Assembly (NCBI RefSeq): GCF_900499075.1
Contig: NZ_UIHC01000027.1
Span: 1 to 41,885, forward strand
Reading direction: 5' to 3'
Origin: Roseinatronobacter ekhonensis
GTDB taxonomy: Bacteria > Pseudomonadota > Alphaproteobacteria > Rhodobacterales > Rhodobacteraceae
Length of the DNA stretch: 41,885 bases
Shown here piece by piece: positions 23,555-31,613 of the stretch. The number at the start of each line of letters is the position of its first letter. The stretch's first letter is position 1. The translations under genes and the position numbers were made by a program. The notes beneath the pieces are model-generated. The model saw only the letters and a list, made by a program, of their open reading frames with translations. It searched no databases and had not been told where the DNA came from.

Positions 23555-24526
23555 ATGACACTCAACAAGCAGGATATCGGCAGGCTGCTGGCCAAGCAGG
23601 GCATTCTGATTGCCTTTATCGTCTTCATGATCGGGTTTGCGCTGGCCAACCAACGCTTCATTGCCATCGACAATATTGCGGGCGTGATCCGGTCCTCTGC
23701 CATTCTGGGCGTTATGGCGCTGGGCGTGACCTTCGTGGTGATCGGCGGCAATCTGGACCTGTCCGTCGGGTCGATGATGTCGTTTTCCACCATCGTGGTG
23801 CTGGACCTGCATGACAAGATCGGACCCGCGCTGGCCATTCCGGCCATGTTCGCGCTGACACTGTGTCTGGGTGCCTTCATCGGGTTCCTTGTCGGCTATC
23901 TGAAGCTCAATTCCTTGATTGTAACGCTTGGGATGCTCTCGGCCATTCATGGACTGACGCTGACATGGTCGGGCGGCAAGAATATGGACATCGCAGACAA
24001 GGCCGGAACCTGGTTCTCTGTTTTCGGGCAGGACCGCATTATGGGAATTCCCGTTCCGATCCTGATATTCGCATTACTTGCCGCGGTGTTAACCTTGTTA
24101 CTGTCGAAGACCCCATTTGGCCGAAAGGTTTATGCGGTCGGTGGCAACGGACAAGCCGCCACGTTTTCCGGCATCCCGCGCGCACGCGTGGTGTTCTACA
24201 CCTACCTGATTTCTGCTTTCTGCGTCGCGGTGGCCGGTTTGCTGCAGGCCAGCCGTAGCCTTGGCAGTCAGAACACCGTGGGCCAGGGGCTGGAGCTGGA
24301 GGTGCTGGCCGCCGTCATCCTTGGTGGCGCATCGCTGTTAGGCGGGTCCGGCACCGTGTTCAAGACCGTGATCGGCGTGCTGATCCTTGGGTTTATCCAG
24401 AATGGACTGCTGCTCGTCGGGCTGGATTTCTATGTTCAGTATATCGTGACATGGGCCATCATCATTCTTGCCGTCTGGCTGGATGTGGCCGCCAAGAGGG
24501 GCCGTCTGTGGTCCCCGATCGCATAA
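23555..24526 (+). CDS. Sugar ABC transporter permease 1 (RbsC/BPD_transp_2 type)
   Basis: This 323-residue polytopic membrane protein has eight to ten hydrophobic segments. Family marks are IGGNLDLSVGSMMSFS in the first half, KTPFGRKVYAVGGNGQAA before the coupling region, and LEVLAAVILGGASLLGGSGT near the C-terminus. These are the signature positions of the branched-chain/ribose type permease family. AGGGGAGG lies about eight bases before the ATG. It is followed by a second, different permease gene, so the channel is probably a heterodimer. Confidence 0.9.
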   Translation: MTLNKQDIGRLLAKQGILIAFIVFMIGFALANQRFIAIDNIAGVIRSSAILGVMALGVTFVVIGGNLDLSVGSMMSFSTIVVLDLHDKIGPALAIPAMFALTLCLGAFIGFLVGYLKLNSLIVTLGMLSAIHGLTLTWSGGKNMDIADKAGTWFSVFGQDRIMGIPVPILIFALLAAVLTLLLSKTPFGRKVYAVGGNGQAATFSGIPRARVVFYTYLISAFCVAVAGLLQASRSLGSQNTVGQGLELEVLAAVILGGASLLGGSGTVFKTVIGVLILGFIQNGLLLVGLDFYVQYIVTWAIIILAVWLDVAAKRGRLWSPIA

Positions 24527-24539
24527 GGGAGCGGCAGAT

Positions 24540-25541
24540 ATGACATCCGCAAACCGCAAAGACATGCTGAAACGTGGCGCGATCTGGGGGTTTATCCTGC
24601 TGGAACTGGCGTTCTTCTCGATCATTGGCGACCAGTTGTCGGTCTCTGACCAGCCGTTTCTGGCCTATGACAACATGCTGTTGGTGCTGAAGCAATCGGC
24701 CCCCATCGGGATTATCGCGCTCGGTATGACGATAGTCATGATCAACGGCAATATCGACCTGAGTGTGGGGGCGACATTTGCGCTGGCCGCCATCGTAATG
24801 CTGGACAGCATGACATGGCCGTTCATGCAGGCCATGGGCGACTGGGCAATCCCGCTGGCATGGCTGTTTGCATTGGCGACAGGCGTTATCATGGGGGCAA
24901 TCAACGGCATCATCGTCTGGAAAACCGGGGTCGATGCCTTCATTGTCACGCTGGGGGCGATGCTGGGATTCCGCGGTATCGTCTTTATGTTCAACGGCGA
25001 GCAGCCCACCAGCCACCTGAACTGGACGCTCGTGGATTTCGCCGAGGCGCAGTTTCTGGGTCTGCACACGGCCACATGGTTCCTGCTGGGCGCGGCGCTT
25101 GTTCTGTGGCTGCTGATGACTAAAACCGTTCATGGCCGCAACGCCTATGCCATCGGCAACAACCGCGAAGCGGCCGTGAATGCAGGTATTCGTGTCGGGC
25201 CGCATTTCATCTGGAACTTCATGCTGATCGGTTTTCTGGCCGCGCTGTCAGCGGTGGTGTTCTATTCCGAGAGCGGCTCGGTCAACCCGAATGACGGGAT
25301 GCTGTATGAGCTTTGGGCGATTACCGCCGTTGTCTTGGGCGGCACCAAGCTGGCGGGGGGATATGGGTCCATCATCTCCACGTTGGGCGGCGTCATCGCG
25401 ATCCAGTTGCTGCGCAAGGGGTTGGGCCATATCGGGGCGGATACGCAAACGGTGAACCTTGTGATTGGCTTGATCCTGATCGCTGTGCTGGTGCTGGACC
25501 GCCAGTTGAACCGCAAGGGCCAAGGGGAGTTGAAGATATGA
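24540..25541 (+). CDS. Sugar ABC transporter permease 2 (RbsC/BPD_transp_2 type)
   Basis: This 333-residue protein starts at MTSANRKDML, 13 bases after the previous stop, with GGGAG upstream. It has the same family marks as its neighbour: INGNIDLSVGATFALAA, KTVHGRNAYAIGNNREAA, and LWAITAVVLGGTKLAGGYGS. Its stop overlaps the ATPase start (ATGA), which suggests coupled translation. With permease 1 it forms the membrane pore of the importer. The substrate follows the binding protein at 21695. Confidence 0.9.
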   Translation: MTSANRKDMLKRGAIWGFILLELAFFSIIGDQLSVSDQPFLAYDNMLLVLKQSAPIGIIALGMTIVMINGNIDLSVGATFALAAIVMLDSMTWPFMQAMGDWAIPLAWLFALATGVIMGAINGIIVWKTGVDAFIVTLGAMLGFRGIVFMFNGEQPTSHLNWTLVDFAEAQFLGLHTATWFLLGAALVLWLLMTKTVHGRNAYAIGNNREAAVNAGIRVGPHFIWNFMLIGFLAALSAVVFYSESGSVNPNDGMLYELWAITAVVLGGTKLAGGYGSIISTLGGVIAIQLLRKGLGHIGADTQTVNLVIGLILIAVLVLDRQLNRKGQGELKI

Positions 25542-27046
25542 CCGACCAGACACCGGTTTTGCGCCTTGAGGGCATTGTCAAAACGTTTCCCGGCGTGCGG
25601 GCCTTGGACGGCGTCTCTTTCGACGTGCGCCCCGGAGAGGTTCATGCCCTGATGGGCGAGAACGGCGCGGGCAAATCCACACTGATGAAGGTTCTGGGCG
25701 GTATTCACGCTCCGAACGAAGGGCAGATCTTCGTCGGCGACGAAGCTGTCACGATGACCTCGCCAAAGCATGCCAAGGCCAAAGGGGTGGTGTTCATCCA
25801 TCAGGAACTTAGCCTTGCCGACGAGTTGACTGTGGCCGAGAATATCTTTCTTGGCGAATTGCCCCTGAAAGGGTTCGGGCGCGTCGATTGGGGCAAGTTG
25901 TATGACGACACCAACGCAATTCTGAAAACGTTGAATGTCGGGTTTGATGCGAAAACCCGCGTGGGTGATCTGTCCATCGCGAACCAGCAGATGGTCGAGA
26001 TCGGGCGCGCGCTGACCGTGTCGCCCCGCGCCGTTATCTTTGACGAACCCACGGCATCGCTGACAGACTCCGAAAAGGTTGTGTTGTTTCAAGTGATCGC
26101 GGGCCTGCAAGAAAAGGGTGTGGGGATCATCTACATCTCTCACCGGATGGAAGAGATTTTCAAGATCACCGACCGCATCAGCGTTCTGCGCGACGGGCAA
26201 TATCGTGGTACGCTTTTAACCGCCGAAACTAACGAGGATGACGTCACCAAGCTGATGATCGGGCGCAGCCTTGATCTGTCGCGCTCAGAGGCCACGCACG
26301 AACTGGGCGATGTGGCGTTGGAAGTTCGCGGGCTTGCTTGCGGGTCGCTGTTCGAGGATGTCAGCTTCAAACTGCACAAAGGCGAGGTTCTGGGCTTTTA
26401 TGGCCTTGTCGGCGCAGGTCGGACAGAGATTGCGGAAACCATTTTCGGGTTGCGCACCCCGTCGGCTGGCACGATCCTGTTGAACGGGGAAGAAGTGCGG
26501 ATAACCTCGCCCATTGACGCTGTGCAGCGCGGTATTTCCCTGGTGCCCGAGGATCGCAAGGACCAAGGGTTGGTGTTGGGCATGAATTGCCGCGACAACA
26601 TGACCTTGCCACAGGTGGACGACCTGACAGCGGGTCCATTTGTCAGCGACGGGGCCGAAATCGCGATTTTCGATCAGTATCGCGACAAGTTGGACATTCG
26701 CACACCCGGTTGGCGGCAAACCGTGGGCAACCTGTCGGGTGGCAACCAGCAGAAAATTGTCATTGGCAAATGGCTGTCCATGCGCCCCAATGTGCTGATC
26801 GTGGATGAACCCACACGCGGCATTGATGTCGGGTCAAAATCCGAGATCCACAACCTGATCCGCGATCTGGCATCCCAAGGCTACGCGGTGATCGTGATCA
26901 GCTCTGAAATGCCAGAGGTTCTGCGCGTGTCCGACCGGATCGTGGCCATGTTCAACGGGCGCATCATGCGCGACTTCACGGCCGAGGAAGTGACCGAGGA
27001 CAACCTGATTCAGGCTATCTCCGGCATCTCGGAAAAGGTCGCATAA
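25538..27046 (+). CDS. Sugar ABC transporter ATP-binding protein with two ABC domains (RbsA/MglA type)
   Basis: This 502-residue protein holds two fused ATPase domains. The first has Walker A MGENGAGKSTLM (39-50), a weak signature (LSIANQQMVEI) and Walker B AVIFDEPTASL. The second has the degenerate Walker A typical of this family (GLVGAGRTEIAET), a good signature (NLSGGNQQKIVIGKWL) and VLIVDEPTRGIDVG. It powers the two permeases. The chosen ATG overlaps the upstream stop. The gene ends six bases from the stop of the opposing ATPase gene, with no terminator visible between them. Confidence 0.92.
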   Translation: MTDQTPVLRLEGIVKTFPGVRALDGVSFDVRPGEVHALMGENGAGKSTLMKVLGGIHAPNEGQIFVGDEAVTMTSPKHAKAKGVVFIHQELSLADELTVAENIFLGELPLKGFGRVDWGKLYDDTNAILKTLNVGFDAKTRVGDLSIANQQMVEIGRALTVSPRAVIFDEPTASLTDSEKVVLFQVIAGLQEKGVGIIYISHRMEEIFKITDRISVLRDGQYRGTLLTAETNEDDVTKLMIGRSLDLSRSEATHELGDVALEVRGLACGSLFEDVSFKLHKGEVLGFYGLVGAGRTEIAETIFGLRTPSAGTILLNGEEVRITSPIDAVQRGISLVPEDRKDQGLVLGMNCRDNMTLPQVDDLTAGPFVSDGAEIAIFDQYRDKLDIRTPGWRQTVGNLSGGNQQKIVIGKWLSMRPNVLIVDEPTRGIDVGSKSEIHNLIRDLASQGYAVIVISSEMPEVLRVSDRIVAMFNGRIMRDFTAEEVTEDNLIQAISGISEKVA

Positions 27047-27052
27047 GCAGAG

Positions 27053-28108
27053 TTAGCGGATGCGCAGACCGCTATCGGCATTGAACAGGTAGAGCGCATC
27101 CGCGTCGGCGCGCAGCCCGACTTTCGCACCGGGGCGCTCTACATGGGTGCCGCGTGCCTCTATGACCAGCTTTTGCTGGCCCGGGGCCGCGCAGTGAATG
27201 AACGATACCCCGCCCAGCGCCTCGGTCATCTCGACCGTGTGGCTGTCGCCTTCGGTGATGGCAATATCTTGCGGGCGCAGACCGATCACCAGTTTGTCGG
27301 GCGTATGGCCGGGCAGCTGTTCCGCCGTGATAATGCCGCCCAGCGCCGGGACATTTACGCCATCCTTGACGCGGGTCGCCGGAAGCAGGTTCATCGCGGG
27401 CGACCCGATAAACCCTGCCACGAACAGATTATCGGGGTCGCGATACAGGTCCAGCGGCGCGCCGACCTGTTCGACCCGCCCTGCGCGCAGCACCACGATC
27501 TTGTCGGCGAGCGTCATCGCTTCGACCTGGTCATGGGTGACGTAGATCATCGTTGCCCCAAGCTCGCGGTGCAGGCGGGCAATCTCGACCCGCATTTCCA
27601 CGCGCAATTCGGCATCGAGGTTCGACAGCGGTTCATCGAACAAAAACACCTCTGGCCCGCGCACGATGGCGCGGCCAATCGCGACGCGCTGGCGCTGCCC
27701 CCCCGACAAAGCCTTGGGCTTTCGGGTCAGATACTCGTTCAGGCGCAGGATGTCGCTGGCGCGCCCGACCTTTTCGGTAATCTCTGCCTTGGGGTGGCCG
27801 TTCATCTTCAGCCCGAACCCCATATTTTCAGCGACGGTCATGTGCGGATACAGCGCGTAGGTCTGGAACACCATTGCGACGCCGCGCTGCGAGGGGTCGG
27901 CCTTGGTCACATCGCGCGCGCCAATGCTGATCTGGCCGCCGGTGGTTTCTTCCAGCCCCGCGATCATGCGCAGAAGGGTGGATTTGCCGCAGCCCGACGG
28001 GCCGACGAAAACGCAAAACTCGCCCGGTTCGACCGCCAGTTCCACCCCGTGGATGACCTGCGTTTCTCCGTATTTCTTGATGACATTCGATAATGCGACA
28101 CCGGACAT
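27053..28108 (-). CDS. Sugar ABC transporter ATP-binding protein (MalK/UgpC/MsmK type)
   Basis: This 351-residue ATPase of the CUT1 carbohydrate importers has Walker A GPSGCGKST (36-44), signature LSGGQRQRV (134-142), Walker B VFLFDEPLSNLD and the H-loop VTHDQVEAM. A C-terminal TOBE/OB regulatory part is also present (LVIGLRPQDIAI). It should energise the MalF/MalG-like pair at 30339-32462, which has no ATPase of its own in the plus-strand operon. It lies three bases after the IclR gene and is probably co-transcribed with it, which would tie the ATPase level to the regulator. Confidence 0.9.
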   Translation of the reverse strand: MSGVALSNVIKKYGETQVIHGVELAVEPGEFCVFVGPSGCGKSTLLRMIAGLEETTGGQISIGARDVTKADPSQRGVAMVFQTYALYPHMTVAENMGFGLKMNGHPKAEITEKVGRASDILRLNEYLTRKPKALSGGQRQRVAIGRAIVRGPEVFLFDEPLSNLDAELRVEMRVEIARLHRELGATMIYVTHDQVEAMTLADKIVVLRAGRVEQVGAPLDLYRDPDNLFVAGFIGSPAMNLLPATRVKDGVNVPALGGIITAEQLPGHTPDKLVIGLRPQDIAITEGDSHTVEMTEALGGVSFIHCAAPGQQKLVIEARGTHVERPGAKVGLRADADALYLFNADSGLRIR

Positions 28109-28111
28109 GGT

Positions 28112-28918
28112 TCAGGCCCTTTTGCGGTTTGGCTGGACGGCTTGCTCTGGGAAGCGCCAGTCTGTGGTTTCCTGCCCGATGGTGCGGGCAATGCTTGAAA
28201 TCAGCGGGGCCAGATCGGCCAGCGCGGACAGGTTGGTGCGCGCGGTGGTAGAGGTGACAGACAAAGCCCCCAGCACCGCGCCGCCCGATGACAGGATCGG
28301 AACGGCCACGCAGATGATGCCGGGTTCGTGCTCTTCATTGTCAAAAGCAAAACCGCGCGCGCGGGTCGTGGCCAGATCTTGCGCCATGGCTGCGGCACTG
28401 GTGATGGTTTTGGCCGTAAACGGATGCCAGCTTTGCTGCGACAGGATGCCGGGCAAATCCGCTTCGGGCAGATAGGCCAGCATGGCCTTGCCCACGCCGG
28501 TGCAATAGGCCGGACCCACCTTGCCGGCCTGGCTATACATCGGGATCGGATCGCGGGCGTTGCGCTTGTCGACATACAGAACCTGGGCATGGTCCATCTG
28601 CGCCAGATGGACGGTTTCGCCCACCTTTGCCGACAGATCATCCAGATGGGGCCGTGCGATGGGGGCCAGCGCGCTTTGCTCCCATGCGGCATGGGCCAGA
28701 CGCACCAGCCGCAGCCCCATTGTATATGTGCTGCGATCCGCATCGAAGCTGAGCATACGTTGCGCGACCAGCGTTTGCAGCAGGCGGTAAAGCGTGGCCT
28801 TGGGGTAGGGGCTGTGGTCCAGAAGGTCGGAAAACCGCACCGGGTGTCCGAACCCCGCGACAAGGTCCAGCACGTCGAGTGCCTTGGCCACGGTGCCGTC
28901 GCCTGCCGTCGCTGTCAT
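28112..28918 (-). CDS. IclR-family transcriptional regulator
   Basis: This 268-residue protein from the ATG at 28918 has a GGGGGGC purine run about six bases upstream. Residues about 8-65 form the winged helix (KALDVLDLVAGFG, then PKATLYRLLQTLV). The rest is the IclR effector domain, with YVDKRNARDPI, GPAYCTGVGKAMLA and GIICVAVPILSS segments. IclR proteins with this layout often regulate sugar-acid or aromatic catabolism and bind a small effector in the C-terminal domain. It is divergent from the galactoside operon and likely controls it through a site in the 109-base region between them. Whether it represses or activates cannot be told. Confidence 0.9.
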   Translation of the reverse strand: MTATAGDGTVAKALDVLDLVAGFGHPVRFSDLLDHSPYPKATLYRLLQTLVAQRMLSFDADRSTYTMGLRLVRLAHAAWEQSALAPIARPHLDDLSAKVGETVHLAQMDHAQVLYVDKRNARDPIPMYSQAGKVGPAYCTGVGKAMLAYLPEADLPGILSQQSWHPFTAKTITSAAAMAQDLATTRARGFAFDNEEHEPGIICVAVPILSSGGAVLGALSVTSTTARTNLSALADLAPLISSIARTIGQETTDWRFPEQAVQPNRKRA

Positions 28919-28944
28919 CTGACGCCCCCCTTTGCAACTACTGC

Positions 28945-28974
28945 TTGACAAAGGCTACCCAGCCCTGCCATCTT
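28945..28974 (+). promoter_or_regulatory. Candidate promoter of the galactoside operon
   Basis: A perfect TTGACA (-35) lies at 28945-28950; with an 18-base spacer the -10 would be CATCTT at 28969-28974, a weak match. The start of transcription would fall near 28981, upstream of the binding-protein ATG at 29028. The -35 is the stronger part of this call. Confidence 0.4.
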
Positions 28975-28993
28975 TTTCAATATATAAAAACAA

Positions 28994-29010
28994 GTTTCAC
29001 ATATTGGAAC
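28994..29010 (+). promoter_or_regulatory. Candidate IclR operator
   Basis: GTTTCA, five bases, TGGAAC is an imperfect dyad (five of six positions pair). It lies just downstream of the candidate promoter and 17 bases before the binding-protein start. A repressor bound here could block RNA polymerase. The dyad is of a size used by IclR dimers. Confidence 0.4.
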
Positions 29011-29027
29011 CTGCAAGGGAGGAAAAC

Positions 29028-30275
29028 ATGCAGTCCATCTTCAAAGGCGTGGCCGCCGGTCTCGCCATGACAACACTACTGGCGGGCGCCGCCAGCGCCG
29101 AGCTTGGCGGCGATCTGCGCATCTTCTTCGATGACCAGAACCCTGCGCCAAAAGCGGCGATCGAAGGCACTGTCGAGCGCTTTCAGGCAATGCACCCCGA
29201 CATGAACATCGAACTGACCTTGATCGACCGCGAGGCGAACAAGACCCAGATTCGCAATTACCTGACCGCCAATGCGCCCGACATAAACGGCTGGTATGCT
29301 GGCAACCGTATGCGTCCCTATGTCGAAGCCGGACTGTTCGAGGATGTGTCCGACCTGTGGGACGGCCAGTTGGGCGAAGAGCTTGCGTCCACCCGCGCCG
29401 CGATGACCATCGACGGCAAGCAGTGGGGCGTTCCCTATACCTATTACCAGTGGGGTATTTACTACCGTCAGGACATCTATGAAGAACTGGGCCTGACCCC
29501 GGCCACCACATGGGAAGAGGAAAAAGCCAACTGTCAGGTCATCCTCGATTCCGGGCGCAAGTGTTACACCATCGGCACCCGTTTCCTGTGGACCGCGGGC
29601 GGCTGGTTCGACTACCTGAACCTGCGCACCAACGGCTATGATTTCCACATGGCGCTCACCGCCGGGGAAATTCCGTGGACCGACCAGCGCGTGCGCGACA
29701 CCTTCGCCAACTGGCGCGAATTGCTGGATATGGGCGCGTTCATCGACGACCACACCGCCTATAGCTGGCAGGAAGCGCAGCCCTTCATGGTCAATGGCGA
29801 AGCCGCGGCCTACCTGATGGGCAATTTCGTGGTCGCCCCCATGCGCGAAGCCGGTCTGACGGATGACCAGCTTGGGTTCTACCAGTTCCCCGAAATCACG
29901 CCCGGCATTCCGATGGCCGAAGATGCGCCGACCGATACGCTGCACATTCCGGCGCAGGCGGAAAACAAGGAAAACGCGCGTGCGTTTCTGCGTTACATGG
30001 CCAGCGCTGAAAACCAGGGCATCGTGAACGAAACGCTCGGCCAATTGCCGGTGAACCGCAACGCCACCGTGCCTGATGACAAGTTCATCCAGGCCGGGTT
30101 CGAGCTGCTGTCGAATGCCGAAGGCGGCATCGCGCAGTTCTTCGACCGCGATGCGTCGGCAGAGATGGCGTCCGCAGGCATGCAGGGCTTTCAGGAGTTC
30201 ATGGTCCTGCCCGACAATCTGGATGCGATCCTTGACCGGCTGGAACAGGTGCGCCAGCGCCTGAACGCCGAATAA
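29028..30275 (+). CDS. Sugar ABC transporter solute-binding protein (family 1, MalE type)
   Basis: This 415-residue preprotein has a signal peptide (MQSIFKGVAAGLAM, then TTLLAGAASA) cleaved before ELGGDLRIFF. The mature protein shows the cluster of carbohydrate-binding family 1: FQAMHPDMNIELTLID, GKQWGVPYTYYQWGIYYRQD and FMVNGEAAAYLMGNF. It binds a sugar or oligosaccharide in the periplasm for the MalF/MalG-like pair. The enzymes downstream suggest a galactoside. GGGAGGA lies just ahead of the chosen ATG, so the longer upstream frame is ignored. Confidence 0.92.
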   Translation: MQSIFKGVAAGLAMTTLLAGAASAELGGDLRIFFDDQNPAPKAAIEGTVERFQAMHPDMNIELTLIDREANKTQIRNYLTANAPDINGWYAGNRMRPYVEAGLFEDVSDLWDGQLGEELASTRAAMTIDGKQWGVPYTYYQWGIYYRQDIYEELGLTPATTWEEEKANCQVILDSGRKCYTIGTRFLWTAGGWFDYLNLRTNGYDFHMALTAGEIPWTDQRVRDTFANWRELLDMGAFIDDHTAYSWQEAQPFMVNGEAAAYLMGNFVVAPMREAGLTDDQLGFYQFPEITPGIPMAEDAPTDTLHIPAQAENKENARAFLRYMASAENQGIVNETLGQLPVNRNATVPDDKFIQAGFELLSNAEGGIAQFFDRDASAEMASAGMQGFQEFMVLPDNLDAILDRLEQVRQRLNAE

Positions 30276-30284
30276 AACCATCTG

Positions 30285-30309
30285 CAAGGGCGGCTTTGCG
30301 CCGCCCTTG
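30285..30309 (+). other. Intercistronic hairpin after the binding-protein gene
   Basis: CAAGGGCGGC, loop TTTGC, GCCGCCCTTG form a perfect 10-bp stem ten bases after the stop. No T run follows (TCCCC), so it is more likely an mRNA-stabilising stem that raises binding-protein yield relative to the permeases than a terminator. Confidence 0.6.
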
Positions 30310-30338
30310 TCCCCGCTACAGCTTCGAAGGCGTTCGCA

Positions 30339-31250
30339 ATGACGGCACAAACCGACCCGCAAGGCACAAGCTGGTGGCGCCGCAACCAGATGCGGGCCGC
30401 GCCGTGGCTGTTTCTGGCCCCCGGCATTGCCTTTTTCGCGCTCTATGTGATCATCCCGATCTTCCAGAGCTTCCAGATCAGCCTGTATCGTTGGGACGGT
30501 CTGGGCGAGGCGCGCTATATCGGCCTCGATAATTACGACCAGTTGCTGGACGACGCGGCGTTCTACACCTCGCTCATGAATAACGTGAAATGGCTGGTGC
30601 TGTATCTTCTGGCCATCCCCGGCGGGCTGTTCATCGCGCTGTTCCTGAACCAGCAGGTGCGCGGTATCCGGCTGTATAAGTCCTTGTTTTTCTTTCCCTT
30701 CGTGATTAGCCAAGTCGTCGTCGGCTTGGTGTTCGCGTGGTTCTACAACCCGTCTATTGGGTTGCTGAACCCGGTTCTTGACCTGTTCGGTCTTGGCCCC
30801 ATGAACGTTCTGGGCAACCCCAGCACTGTCACCTACGGGATTATCGCTGCAGGCCTTTGGCCGCAAATTGCCTATTGCATGATCCTGTATCTGACAGGCC
30901 TGAATGCGGTGGACCCAGACCAGGTAGAGGCCGCACGGCTGGACGGCGCCAAGGGGTTGAAAATGCTGTGGTATGTCATCCTGCCGCAACTACGCCCTGC
31001 GACGTTCATCGCCGTGGTGGTCACGGTCATCGGCGCGCTGCGCAGTTTCGACATGATTTCCGTCATGACGAATGGCGGGCCGTTCGGGTCATCCCGCGTT
31101 CTGGCCTATTACATGTTCGAGGTGTCGCTGTCCGAATACGGGTTCCGCATGGGATATGGCGCGGCGATTGCCGTGGTGTTGTTCCTGATCATGCTGGTCT
31201 ATATCGCGTTCTTCCTGTGGCGCATGTGGCGCGAAGAGCGGGAGGGCTAA
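30339..31250 (+). CDS. Sugar ABC transporter permease (MalF-like, CUT1)
   Basis: This 303-residue membrane protein has about six helices. The EAA-type coupling loop reads QVEAARLDGAKGLKMLWYVILP. A cytoplasmic N-terminus (TDPQGTSWWRRNQMR) precedes the first helix. It is the first of the two permeases of the importer and would form a dimer with the protein encoded at 31614-32462. It is separated from its partner by a small YjbR-type gene, which is unusual. The ATG is preceded by GAAGG about ten bases away. Confidence 0.9.
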   Translation: MTAQTDPQGTSWWRRNQMRAAPWLFLAPGIAFFALYVIIPIFQSFQISLYRWDGLGEARYIGLDNYDQLLDDAAFYTSLMNNVKWLVLYLLAIPGGLFIALFLNQQVRGIRLYKSLFFFPFVISQVVVGLVFAWFYNPSIGLLNPVLDLFGLGPMNVLGNPSTVTYGIIAAGLWPQIAYCMILYLTGLNAVDPDQVEAARLDGAKGLKMLWYVILPQLRPATFIAVVVTVIGALRSFDMISVMTNGGPFGSSRVLAYYMFEVSLSEYGFRMGYGAAIAVVLFLIMLVYIAFFLWRMWREEREG

Positions 31251-31253
31251 GGC

Positions 31254-31613
31254 ATGGGCGTGACCCAAGAGCAGATCGACCAAATCTGCGCCGCGCTTCC
31301 CGGTGCCGAATTTGCCCGCCCGCCAGAGCTGACAAGCTGGAAGGTCGGGGGCAAGATGTTCGCCTGTTTCGCCGCCAATGGCGATCCGTCCGGCGTTTCA
31401 GTGAAATGCGCCGATATCGACACCGCCCGTATGCTGATCGACGCAGGGCTCGCCCAGCGGGCGCCCTATTTCCATGCCTCTTGGGTGCGCCTGCCTTTCG
31501 ATGCAACCGGTCTGGAGGATGCCCACCACAGGCTGGTCGTGTCCTATGACCTTGTGCGCGGCGGCCTCAAGAAAGCTGCGCGCGACGCCCTGCCTGCCAG
31601 AGGGGATTTTTAG
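31254..31613 (+). CDS. MmcQ/YjbR family protein
   Basis: This 119-residue protein carries the MmcQ/YjbR-like fold motif: a short helix (EEQ-type start VTQEQIDQICAALPGAEF), SWKVGGKMFACFA, then SVKCADIDTARMLID, PYFHASWVRLPFD and a final helix with RGGLKKAARDALP. Family members are small proteins with a double-wing DNA-binding-like fold, of unknown cellular role. It begins four bases after the MalF-like stop and its stop is followed directly by the MalG-like ATG, so it must be translated within the transport operon. A role in the operon is not established. Confidence 0.85.
   Translation: MGVTQEQIDQICAALPGAEFARPPELTSWKVGGKMFACFAANGDPSGVSVKCADIDTARMLIDAGLAQRAPYFHASWVRLPFDATGLEDAHHRLVVSYDLVRGGLKKAARDALPARGDF

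Noticed and set aside
30285-30309. Intrinsic terminator after the galactoside binding-protein gene
   Set aside because: The stem is strong but is followed by TCCCC rather than a T run, and the operon clearly continues.
29076-30989. Long open frame on the minus strand opposite the binding protein and permease
   Set aside because: The translation is low-complexity shadow sequence; the plus-strand genes have signal peptides, transporter motifs and ribosome sites.
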